Positions 1-6,310 of a DNA stretch of 7,526 bases are shown here, one piece after another (the first letter of the stretch is position 1; each line of letters begins with the position of its first letter). The position numbers were made by a program, and so were the translations under genes. The notes beneath the pieces were generated by a model that ran no database searches, was not told the origin of the DNA, and saw only the letters and a program-made list of their open reading frames with translations. Origin of the DNA: Nitrospirota bacterium (GTDB lineage Bacteria > Nitrospirota > Thermodesulfovibrionia > Thermodesulfovibrionales > UBA1546); assembly GCA_004298625.1 (NCBI GenBank), contig SCSY01000185.1, forward strand, positions 1 through 7,526, given 5' to 3'.

Positions 1-3000
1 CTCCGGAACACCGGGTTCCAGAGCAGCTTCGCCCTTGACTATTGCCTCATACATGCGCGTCCTTCCTGTAACATCATCGCTTTTGACGGTAAGGAATTCC
101 TGAAGCGTGTGGGAGGCGCCATAAGCCTCCAGTGCCCAGACTTCCATCTCTCCAAGCCGCTGCCCGCCGAATTGCGCCTTTCCTCCCAGCGGCTGCTGTG
201 TCACTAATGAATATGGACCTATTGAACGGGCATGCATCTTATCATCAACAAGGTGATGAAGCTTGAGCATATACGTATATCCAACGGTAACCGGCCTCTT
301 GAACGGCTCGCCGGTCCTTCCGTCGCAAAGCGTTATCTGCCCGGTTGAAGGCAGTCCCGCTTTCTTAAGAAGCTCTTTTATCTCGCCTTCTTTTGCGCCC
401 TCAAAGACAGGAGTTGCAGCATGGAGACCCAATGTCTTTGCAGCCCATCCGAGATGAGTTTCCAGCACCTGTCCTACGTTCATTCTCGAAGGAACCCCGA
501 GCGGATTCAAAACTATATCCACAGGAGTTCCGTCAGGCAGATAGGGCATGTCCTCTTCAGGCAATACCATTGCCACAACGCCCTTGTTTCCATGCCTTCC
601 CGCCATCTTGTCTCCAACCTGAATCTTGCGTTTCATCGCTATATAGACCTTAACAAGCTTGTTGACGCCGGGAGGAAGCTCATCGCCTCTCCTGACCCTC
701 TCAACGCTCTCGTCATATCTCGCCTCAAGATAACGCACATACTGGTTGGCTTCATTATTCACGATATCTATCTTTTCTTTCACATCAAGGTCGGCTATCC
801 TTATACTCATGAGATGTTCATTCTTAACTCTCTCTAATTGTTTGTCGGCAAGTTTTTTGCCCTTTTGACAGACAACCTCTTTTGTCCTGGAATCCTTCAC
901 GTCCTCAGTTACTTTCTGGTTGACAAGCAACCCTCTTATCTTGCGGAACTTGTCCTCCTTTACTATCCTGACTTCCTCTTCCAGGTCGCGCTGAAGCCTC
1001 AGGATGTCGTCTTCCTCTATGCTTTTTGCCCTGCCGTCTTTCTCAGCGCCTTTTCTCGAAAATACTCTCGCATCTACAACCGTCCCTTCTATGCCGGGCG
1101 GCACATAGAGACAACTTTCCTTAACGTCCTCGGCCTTCTCTCCGAATATGGCCCTGAGAAGTTTCTCCTCAGGCGTAAGCTGCGTCTCGCCTTTCGGCGT
1201 TACTTTCCCAACAAGAATATTTCCAGGGCTGACCTCTGCGCCGATCCTTATTATGCCGCTCGCGTCCAGGTCCTTAAGGGCCTCTTCCCCGACATTCGGT
1301 ATATCCCTTGTAATCTCCTCCGGGCCGAGTTTTGTTTCCCTGGCCTCTATCTCAAATTCTTCTATATGCAGGGACGTAAAGACATCCTCTTTTACAAGCC
1401 TTTCGCTCATAAGGATTGCATCCTCAAAGTTATACCCGCCCCACGGCATAAAGGCAATAAGCACATTGCTGCCGAGCGCCAGTTCTCCTAAATCCGTACA
1501 CGGGCCGTCTCCAAGAACACTGCCTTTTACAACTGCATCGCCGACGTTTACTATAGGCTTCTGATTTATGCAGGTGGCCTGGTTCGACCTCTGAAATTTT
1601 ATAAGACTGTATATATCAACCCCGCCGCCGTCTTCCGTAGCCTTCACAACAATCCTTGAGGCGTCAACACTTTCCACTACGCCGGGTCTTTTAGCAATAA
1701 CAAGAGCGCCTGAATCCCTTGCAGCCACATGCTCCATGCCGGTGCCTACAATAGGCGCCTGTGAACAAAGCAGGGGAACCGCCTGCCTCTGCATATTCGA
1801 GCCCATCAAGGCCCTGTTTGCGTCATCGTTTTCAAGGAAAGGAACCAGGGCAGCGGAAATACCCACAATCTGTTTTGGCGATACGTCCATATACTGCACT
1901 TCGTGCGGAGTCACCATCCTGAAGTCTCCGCCTACCCTTGCAGAAACAGTCTCGCCGACAAGATGTCCTTTCTTATCAACGAGCGAGGTCGCCTCGGCGA
2001 TAATGAATTTCTCGCCGTCAATAGCTGAAAGAAATTCCACATCTTCTGTCAGCTTTCCAGCGGCAATCTTCCTGTAAGGGACCTCTATAAATCCAAAATC
2101 ATTGACCCTTGCATAAGTTGCCAATGACGTTATTAATCCGATGTTCGGCCCCTCAGGAGTTTCTACGGGACATATCCTTCCGTAATGCGTAGGATGAACA
2201 TCCCTGACCTCGAAGCCGGCCCTTTCTCTCGTCAGGCCGCCTGGCCCGAGGGCTGAAAGTCTTCTTTTATGCGTTATCTCAGACAATGGATTTGTCTGGT
2301 CCATAAACTGGCTAAGCTGGCTCGTGCCGAAAAACTCTTTTACAGCAGCCATAACAGGTTTTGCATTCACAAGATCATGCGGCATTGCTGTTTCGAGTTC
2401 TGCAAGGGACATCTTCTCTTTTATTGTGCGTTCCATCCTGACAAGTCCGATCCTGAACTGATTTTCAAGAAGCTCGCCGACACCCCTTATGCGTCTGTTG
2501 CCGAGATGGTCTATATCGTCAACCTCGCCCTTGCCTGTTCTTAACGCAAGCAGATAACGCACAATCTCTATAATATCCTTGTCGGTGAGAACCCTCTTAT
2601 CGAGCGGCGCATCGAGTTCAAGTCTTTTGTTCAGCTTCAACCTGCCCACAGGCGAGAGGTCGTATCTCTTGGCATCAAAGAAAAGTCCGTTAAACAGCTC
2701 TTTAGCCGCATTAATCGTAGGAGGCTCGCCGGGTCTTAACTTCCTGTATATCTCAACAAGGGCCTCATCCTGTGTTTTTACTTTATCCGTTAAAAGTGTA
2801 TCCCTCAGTGAGGAAAGGTAATGCACATTGTCTATGAATAAGAGAGAGAGGGAATCTATCTTTGCGGAAAGCAGTCTATTAAATATTTCTTCCGTTATCC
2901 CTTCATTTCCCTCAAGGATTACCTCGCCTGTATCCGGATCCACTATATCTTTAAGCGTAATCCTGCCTATGATGTCCTCTTTTGATATTGGTATTTCCTT

Positions 3001-3852
3001 TATATGAGAGGACTCCATCTTCTTTATGGCCCCTTTGGTTATCTTGCTGCCTGCCTTGACAATCAATTCTTTTGTCTGCGGAGCAATTATATTCTGGACC
3101 ACTTTTATGCCTGCAAGAATATCGCTGACAACACGCGTAAAAGCAGTCCCCTTCAGCTTGATCGTCTCTACAGGATAAAATATTTTTAACAGGTCTTCAT
3201 TGGCATAGCCCAGGGCCTTGAGCACTATGGTTGCGGGCAGCCTCTTTCTTCTGTCAATCCTGACATACAGGATATCCTTTATATCAAACTCGAAATCGAG
3301 CCATGAACCTCTCGAGGGTATTACGCGGGCTGAATACAAAATCCTTCCGCTTGCATGGGTCTTGCCCTTGTCGTGGCTGAAAAATACTCCCGGAGAACGA
3401 TGAAGCTGGCTGACAATTACGCGTTCCGTGCCGTTAATGACAAAGGTTCCCGTGTCCGTCATTAACGGGATCTCCCCTATATATACCTCCTGCTCCCTGG
3501 ACTCTTTCAGCCTCTTAGTCTTGTTTGCCTCAGGTTCATAAAGGTTGAGCCTTATCTTTATTTTAAGAGGAGCCGAGTATGTTACGCCCTTCTGCAAGCA
3601 GTCCCTGATGCCGAATTTAGGCTCCTTAACAGCATATCCGAGAAAATCAAGCGAAGCTGTCTCATTATAGTCTGAAATGGGGAAAACACTCATAAGCGCC
3701 GACTGAAGGCCGAGATCCTCCCTTTTATCTGCCGGGACATCTCTTTGCAGAAACAGATCATAAGAACTTCTCTGCATCTCTATCAGGTTCGGCACTTCCA
3801 GAAAGGAAGGAACCTTTCCAAAATTTAACCTTTCTCTAAGAACTCTTGCCAT
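1..3852 (-). CDS. rpoB: RNA polymerase beta subunit (C-terminus cut by window edge)
   Basis: Beta subunit of RNA polymerase; with beta' it forms the catalytic cleft and it is the rifampicin target. I translated all 1284 in-window codons from ATG at 3852-3850 and found no stop or frameshift. The start reads MARVLRERLNFGKVPSF and follows a GAGGGAG ribosome binding site at 3863-3857. The rifampicin region begins near residue 509 (GTSQLSQFMDQTNPLSEITH), with D518, H528 and S533 matching E. coli D516, H526 and S531. The active-site segment GDKMAGRHGNKG has K1082 and K1090 (E. coli K1065 and K1073), and H1207 in DDKMHARS matches E. coli H1237. Family insertions near residues 225-345 and 940-1060 are present; the E. 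coli insertion near 1126-1180 is absent. The last visible residues (EPGVPE) lie about 22 residues before the E. coli C-terminus, so only a short tail is missing. rpoC should follow. Confidence 0.99.
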   Translation of the reverse strand, partial: MARVLRERLNFGKVPSFLEVPNLIEMQRSSYDLFLQRDVPADKREDLGLQSALMSVFPISDYNETASLDFLGYAVKEPKFGIRDCLQKGVTYSAPLKIKIRLNLYEPEANKTKRLKESREQEVYIGEIPLMTDTGTFVINGTERVIVSQLHRSPGVFFSHDKGKTHASGRILYSARVIPSRGSWLDFEFDIKDILYVRIDRRKRLPATIVLKALGYANEDLLKIFYPVETIKLKGTAFTRVVSDILAGIKVVQNIIAPQTKELIVKAGSKITKGAIKKMESSHIKEIPISKEDIIGRITLKDIVDPDTGEVILEGNEGITEEIFNRLLSAKIDSLSLLFIDNVHYLSSLRDTLLTDKVKTQDEALVEIYRKLRPGEPPTINAAKELFNGLFFDAKRYDLSPVGRLKLNKRLELDAPLDKRVLTDKDIIEIVRYLLALRTGKGEVDDIDHLGNRRIRGVGELLENQFRIGLVRMERTIKEKMSLAELETAMPHDLVNAKPVMAAVKEFFGTSQLSQFMDQTNPLSEITHKRRLSALGPGGLTRERAGFEVRDVHPTHYGRICPVETPEGPNIGLITSLATYARVNDFGFIEVPYRKIAAGKLTEDVEFLSAIDGEKFIIAEATSLVDKKGHLVGETVSARVGGDFRMVTPHEVQYMDVSPKQIVGISAALVPFLENDDANRALMGSNMQRQAVPLLCSQAPIVGTGMEHVAARDSGALVIAKRPGVVESVDASRIVVKATEDGGGVDIYSLIKFQRSNQATCINQKPIVNVGDAVVKGSVLGDGPCTDLGELALGSNVLIAFMPWGGYNFEDAILMSERLVKEDVFTSLHIEEFEIEARETKLGPEEITRDIPNVGEEALKDLDASGIIRIGAEVSPGNILVGKVTPKGETQLTPEEKLLRAIFGEKAEDVKESCLYVPPGIEGTVVDARVFSRKGAEKDGRAKSIEEDDILRLQRDLEEEVRIVKEDKFRKIRGLLVNQKVTEDVKDSRTKEVVCQKGKKLADKQLERVKNEHLMSIRIADLDVKEKIDIVNNEANQYVRYLEARYDESVERVRRGDELPPGVNKLVKVYIAMKRKIQVGDKMAGRHGNKGVVAMVLPEEDMPYLPDGTPVDIVLNPLGVPSRMNVGQVLETHLGWAAKTLGLHAATPVFEGAKEGEIKELLKKAGLPSTGQITLCDGRTGEPFKRPVTVGYTYMLKLHHLVDDKMHARSIGPYSLVTQQPLGGKAQFGGQRLGEMEVWALEAYGASHTLQEFLTVKSDDVTGRTRMYEAIVKGEAALEPGVPE

Positions 3853-3879
3853 ACGTCTCCCTCGCAGTGTAAGTAATTA

Positions 3880-3921
3880 GTGTCAGTGACCAGTATTTTA
3901 TATCACACTGACCACTGACAC
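3880..3921 (-). repeat. Repeat-derived hairpin in the rplL-rpoB gap
   Basis: In the transcript, GTGTCAGTGGTCAGT (3921-3907) pairs with ACTGGTCACTGACAC (3894-3880) over all 15 positions, counting two G-U wobbles, around a 12-base AT-rich loop. The left arm belongs to a run of TCAGTG-type units extending to 3930. No U-run follows, so it does not look like an intrinsic terminator. In E. coli the rplL-rpoB gap holds a partial attenuator and an RNase III site; a similar role in setting the RpoB to L12 ratio is inferred from position and shape only. Confidence 0.75.
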
Positions 3922-3932
3922 TGACACTGAAT

Positions 3933-4310
3933 TTATTTTATTTCTACTTTTGCTCCCTGCTCTTCGAGTTTAGCCTTTATGGAATCAGCTTCTTCCTTTG
4001 TAATGCCTGTCTTAACAGGCTTTGGAGCGCCGTCAACAAGGTCCTTTGCCTCTTTTAGACCCAGTCCGGTAAGTTCACGAACAACCTTTATAACCTGTAT
4101 CTTCTTGTCGCCTGCCGCGGTCAGGATAACGTCAAAGCTCGTCTTCTCTTCCGCAGCTGCCGGAGCCGCTGCGCCCGGGGCTGCTGCAACAGCAACCGGA
4201 GCTGCTGCTGTGACTCCGTATCTTTCTTCAAACTCCTTAACAAACTTCGACATATCAAGAACCGTCATATTGTCGAAGTACTCAAATACTTGTTCCTTTG
4301 TAACAGACAT
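3933..4310 (-). CDS. rplL: 50S ribosomal protein L7/L12 (stalk)
   Basis: A 125-residue L7/L12, the multicopy stalk protein that recruits and activates the translational GTPases EF-Tu, EF-G, IF2 and RF3. Domains seen: N-terminal dimerisation helices binding L10 (residues about 1-32), an Ala/Pro-rich flexible hinge (about 34-56), and a globular GTPase-contacting domain (about 57-125) containing KKIQVIKVVRELTGLGLKEAK. Length is normal for the family. The ATG at 4310 follows an AGGAGG ribosome binding site with an 8-base spacer, stronger than that of rpoB, which suits the need for four or more copies per ribosome. It lies 72 bases after rplJ and 80 bases before rpoB, with hairpins in both gaps. 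Stop is TAA. Confidence 0.99.
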   Translation of the reverse strand: MSVTKEQVFEYFDNMTVLDMSKFVKEFEERYGVTAAAPVAVAAAPGAAAPAAAEEKTSFDVILTAAGDKKIQVIKVVRELTGLGLKEAKDLVDGAPKPVKTGITKEEADSIKAKLEEQGAKVEIK

Positions 4311-4332
4311 TTATTTATCCTCCTGTTTATTT

Positions 4333-4397
4333 TTCAGTTTTCAGTGTCGGTGATTAGTGTCATATTTTTACCGACACTTACACTACGCACTTACACT
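4333..4397 (-). repeat. Repeat tract and 9-bp hairpin, rplJ end to rplL
   Basis: The transcript contains AGTGTCGGT (4378-4370) and ACCGACACT (4351-4343), a perfect 9-bp inverted repeat with an 18-base loop. Just upstream the 10-mer AGTGTAAGTG occurs twice, at 4397-4388 and 4384-4375, separated by 3 bases. The first copy lies inside the final rplJ codons and the second covers the end of the stop codon and the gap. AAACTGA-like units follow the hairpin. The vocabulary (AGTGTCGGT, AAACTGA) is shared with the repeats in the L10 leader. Confidence 0.7.
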
Positions 4398-4907
4398 TTT
4401 TTTAGTTTCCAATGCCTTCAAGGCATACCCAAAACTGCCGACTGTTGCAGACAATGCGCGCGCCATTTTGCTCAAAGGCGCCTGCAATACGCCTGCCAGA
4501 ATGCCAAGAAGAACTTCTCGCGGTGGAAGCTCGGCTATTGACTTGATATCCTGGGCATTGCATAGCTTGCCTTCAATTACTCCGCCGCTAACCTTAAGCT
4601 TGTTATTCTTCTTAGAATACTCAAGGATTTTTTTTGCGACCAGCGCTGCGTCCATATATCCGATTGCAATGCCGATCGGACCCTTAAACATATCGCCGGC
4701 TGCCGAAACAGCTGTCTTCTCGGAAGCTGCTCTTGCCAGAGTATTTTTGATAACTTTGTATTCGATGTTTGCTCCGCGAAGACTCTTCCTGAGGTCAAAA
4801 AGCTCGGCAACAGTAAGTCCCTTATAGTCTGTAAAGACCACTGCGTTAGCCTTGTTGAACTTATCCTTAAGTTCTGCTATAAGGCGTGATTTTTCTTCCC
4901 TTTTCAG
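4383..4907 (-). CDS. rplJ: 50S ribosomal protein L10, apparent CTG start
   Basis: L10 anchors L7/L12 dimers to the 23S rRNA at the GTPase centre and represses its own operon by binding its mRNA leader. Residues 1-130 form the rRNA-binding domain (FTDYKGLTVAEL at 25-36, YKVIKNTLARAA at 50-61); residues from about 132 form the C-terminal helix that holds L12. The first ATG, GTG or TTG in frame is GTG at 4841, which would remove the conserved N-terminus. Reading upstream gives KREEKSRLIAELKDKFNKAN, typical of L10, back to CTG at 4907-4905. An AAAGGAGG site at 4920-4913 is 5 bases from that CTG. From there the protein is 174 residues, normal for L10. The frame and the N-terminal extension are seen directly; that CTG is the initiator is inferred. 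A base error replacing ATG, GTG or TTG is the alternative. The last residues (SVSA) are encoded within a repeat. Confidence 0.97.
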   Translation of the reverse strand: MKREEKSRLIAELKDKFNKANAVVFTDYKGLTVAELFDLRKSLRGANIEYKVIKNTLARAASEKTAVSAAGDMFKGPIGIAIGYMDAALVAKKILEYSKKNNKLKVSGGVIEGKLCNAQDIKSIAELPPREVLLGILAGVLQAPLSKMARALSATVGSFGYALKALETKKSVSA

Positions 4908-4912
4908 TTTAC

Positions 4913-4920
4913 CCTCCTTT
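4913..4920 (-). promoter_or_regulatory. Ribosome binding site that decides the rplJ start
   Basis: The transcript reads AAAGGAGGGTAAACTG. The AAAGGAGG core matches the 16S anti-Shine-Dalgarno and leaves 5 bases before CTG (4907-4905). No ATG, GTG or TTG lies in frame within the following 21 codons. The 5' part of this site (4920-4917) can also pair with CTTTCCC at 4937-4931 in the leader. Confidence 0.85.
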
Positions 4921-4952
4921 CCCAGAGACGGGGAAAGCGTCTCGGTAGGCCA

Positions 4953-4968
4953 TCCCGATATATCGGGA
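4953..4968 (-). other. Perfect 16-base palindrome inside the L10 leader
   Basis: TCCCGATATATCGGGA is its own reverse complement. In RNA it forms a compact hairpin with a TCCCGA/TCGGGA stem closed by a very small ATAT loop. It sits immediately before the conserved GGCCTACCGAGA half of the leader. It is most simply one arm of the leader structure; a DNA operator is possible, but no promoter was recognised next to it. Confidence 0.7.
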
Positions 4969-4970
4969 CG

Positions 4971-5036
4971 ATTAAACTCAGTTTTCAGCGCCGGTGACAG
5001 TTATCAGTTTAATTACCGACACTATTCACCGACACT
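4971..5036 (-). repeat. Repeat-derived arm within the L10 leader
   Basis: Direct copies of AGTGTCGGT occur at 5036-5028 and 5023-5015 in transcript sense, followed by AACTG-type units. ATTAAACT (5013-5006) pairs perfectly with AGTTTAAT (4978-4971), and AGTGTCGGTG (5036-5027) can pair with CACCGGCGCT (4996-4987) using two wobbles; the two pairings compete. The units match those of the rplJ-rplL gap, so this looks like the same repeat family occupying the central part of the leader. Confidence 0.65.
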
Positions 5037-5089
5037 CATCACTGATTGTGCCTACTGTCTCTGACAATATTTTTTAAATTTAAAGTTTC

Positions 5090-5782
5090 TTATTTAGCTG
5101 CCGTTAAACTATTTACGTCAACTTTTACGCCTGGTCCCATAGTAGATGATACCGCTACTTTTTTAAGAAATTTCCCTTTGCTCGTAGGCGGCTTGGCTTT
5201 TACTATTGATTCGATTATCACCCTGGCGTTTTCTACAAGCTTATTCTTATCAAACGAGACCTTTCCTATCGGCACATGGATGACTCCGGCCTTTTCTGTC
5301 TTATACTCAACCTTTCCCGCCTTTATCTCTTTCACAGCCTTGCCCAGATCAAATGTAACCGTGCCGAGCTTGGGGTTAGGCATCAACCCTCTCGGGCCTA
5401 AAATCTTTCCGAGTTTTCCGACAAGACCCATTATGTCGGGCGTTGCAACTGCCTTATCAAAATCGAGCCAGCCCTGCTGTATCTTCTCGATAAGATCTTC
5501 GGCTCCGACATTATCTGCGCCGGCGTCCCTCGCTTCCTTCTCTTTCTCTCCCTTTGCAAATACAACCACCCTCACTTTCTTGCCTATGCCATGAGGAAGA
5601 ACAATGGCGCCTCTAACCAACTGGTCTGTTTTTTTGGCGTCAATTCCCAGATTCACTGCCATGTCAACAGTCTCATCAAACTTCACAAAGGAAGATTCCT
5701 TTATGAGACCTATTGCATCATCGAGAGAGTATTCCTTTCCCTCCTCAACTTTTTCTTTAGCCGCTTTTATCTTCTTGCCCAT
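5090..5782 (-). CDS. rplA: 50S ribosomal protein L1
   Basis: L1 forms the mobile L1 stalk that binds 23S rRNA at the E site and helps eject deacylated tRNA; in many bacteria it also represses the rplK-rplA mRNA. The 230 residues are close to the E. coli length of 234. Seen: N-terminal helix and domain I (about 1-65), domain II (about 66-158), then the return to domain I. The family signature GPRGLMPNPKLGTV is at residues 129-142, and KFLKKVAVSSTMGPGVKVD near the C-terminus is also typical. The ATG at 5782 follows TGAGGTGA, part of a 39-base element also found before rplK. The gene is 46 bases after rplK; the L10 leader begins shortly after its TAA stop. A separate L1 target structure was not identified. 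Confidence 0.99.
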   Translation of the reverse strand: MGKKIKAAKEKVEEGKEYSLDDAIGLIKESSFVKFDETVDMAVNLGIDAKKTDQLVRGAIVLPHGIGKKVRVVVFAKGEKEKEARDAGADNVGAEDLIEKIQQGWLDFDKAVATPDIMGLVGKLGKILGPRGLMPNPKLGTVTFDLGKAVKEIKAGKVEYKTEKAGVIHVPIGKVSFDKNKLVENARVIIESIVKAKPPTSKGKFLKKVAVSSTMGPGVKVDVNSLTAAK

Positions 5783-5788
5783 CTTTCA

Positions 5789-5827
5789 CCTCATTTAAGC
5801 TGTAAGCTGACAGCTATCAGCTAATAG
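5789..5827 (-). repeat. AGCT heptamer tract including the rplA ribosome binding site
   Basis: In the rplK-rplA gap the transcript reads TTAGCTG, ATAGCTG, TCAGCTT, ACAGCTT in exact 7-base steps and runs into TGAGG of the rplA ribosome binding site. AGCTGT (5815-5810) and ACAGCT (5803-5798) form a perfect 6-bp stem with a 6-base loop. The 39 bases at 5827-5789 match 36 of 39 in the tract before rplK (6304-6266). Confidence 0.8.
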
Positions 5828-5828
5828 T

Positions 5829-6257
5829 TTAATCTATTACATCCACTCCCATACTTCTTGCAGTGCCTTTTATAATCTCTACGGCCTTTTCAACGGAATG
5901 CGCGTTAAGGTCAATAAGCTTTGTCTGCGCTATCTCTCTGACCTGCACAGAAGTCAGCTTGCCGACCTTCTCCTTGTTAGGAACGCCTGATCCCTTAATT
6001 ATCCCTGCTGCCTTTTTGATAAGCTCGGATGCAGGAGGCGTCTTGGTTATAAAGGTAAAAGACCTGTCAGAATATACAGACAGGACCACCGGGATTATTG
6101 TGTCGCCCAGCGCCTGAGTCTGAGCGTTAAACGCCTTGCAAAACTCCATTATATTAATGCCGTGCGGACCCAGCGCAGGCCCTACAGGCGGCGCCGGATT
6201 TGCCTTCCCTGCCGGTATCTGAAGTTTTACCTGTGCAGTTACTTCTTTCTTAGCCAT
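5829..6257 (-). CDS. rplK: 50S ribosomal protein L11
   Basis: L11 binds the GTPase-associated region of 23S rRNA at the base of the L7/L12 stalk, and is needed for RelA activation and for thiostrepton sensitivity. The 142 residues match the usual length. The N-terminal domain (1-70) holds the proline-rich helix NPAPPVGPALGPHGINIMEF, with prolines at 21, 23, 24 and 27 corresponding to the thiostrepton-contacting region. The RNA-binding C-terminal domain (about 76-142) contains KLTSVQVREIAQTKLIDLNA at 100-119, the family signature. ATG at 6257 follows GAGGAGG. It lies 53 bases after nusG, a gap filled by AGCT repeats, and its TAA stop is followed by the same kind of tract. Confidence 0.99.
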   Translation of the reverse strand: MAKKEVTAQVKLQIPAGKANPAPPVGPALGPHGINIMEFCKAFNAQTQALGDTIIPVVLSVYSDRSFTFITKTPPASELIKKAAGIIKGSGVPNKEKVGKLTSVQVREIAQTKLIDLNAHSVEKAVEIIKGTARSMGVDVID

Positions 6258-6265
6258 TCAATCCT

Positions 6266-6307
6266 CCTCATTTTAGCTGTCAGCTAACAGCTATCAGCTA
6301 ATAGCTA
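6266..6307 (-). repeat. AGCT heptamer hairpin before rplK
   Basis: Five 7-base units (TAGCTAT, TAGCTGA, TAGCTGT, TAGCTGA, CAGCTA-) fill the nusG-rplK gap at 6307-6274. They fold on themselves: TAGCTATTAGCTGAT pairs with GTTAGCTGACAGCTA at 14 of 15 positions, counting wobbles, with a 4-base loop. The hairpin ends about 4 bases before the TGAGGAGG ribosome binding site of rplK. It shares 36 of 39 bases with the tract before rplA. Confidence 0.8.
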
Positions 6308-6310
6308 TTT

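Larger units (their letters stand above)
4917..5065 (-). promoter_or_regulatory. Ribosomal protein L10 leader (autoregulatory mRNA)
   Basis: An L10-type leader between rplA and rplJ, the place where L10-L12 binds to repress rplJ-rplL translation. The hallmark halves are GACAGTAGGCAC (around 5059-5048) and GGCCTACCGAGACG (4951-4938). GTAGGC (5055-5050) pairs with GCCTAC (4950-4945), and CAGAGAC (5063-5057) pairs with GTCTCTG (4929-4923). Between the halves lie a repeat-derived arm (4971-5036) and a palindromic hairpin (4953-4968). Competing local pairings exist: GAGACG (4943-4938) with CGTCTC (4930-4925), and CTTTCCC (4937-4931) with GGGAAAG (4923-4917). The last of these covers part of the ribosome binding site. 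Identification rests on remembered features of the Rfam L10 leader family and on the location; the pairings were found by eye without energy calculation. Confidence 0.8.

Noticed and set aside
263..3403. Plus-strand open frames opposite rpoB, up to 217 codons
   Set aside because: rpoB is continuous and conserved on the other strand across the whole stretch; the plus-strand translations resemble no known family and follow rpoB codon structure.
3853..3932. Intrinsic terminator separating rplL from rpoB
   Set aside because: A strong stem exists, but no U-tract follows it in the transcript and rpoB needs read-through.
4577..4810. 77-codon minus-strand frame inside rplJ
   Set aside because: Out-of-frame shadow of rplJ on the same strand.
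4383..4841. Short 152-residue version of rplJ starting at GTG 4841-4839
   Set aside because: It deletes 22 conserved N-terminal residues and has no ribosome binding site; the upstream CTG has an ideal one.
5066..5089. Promoter for rplJ in the AT-rich stretch after rplA
   Set aside because: TTTAAATTTAAAAAATATTG-like sequence gives no convincing -35/-10 pair at proper spacing.
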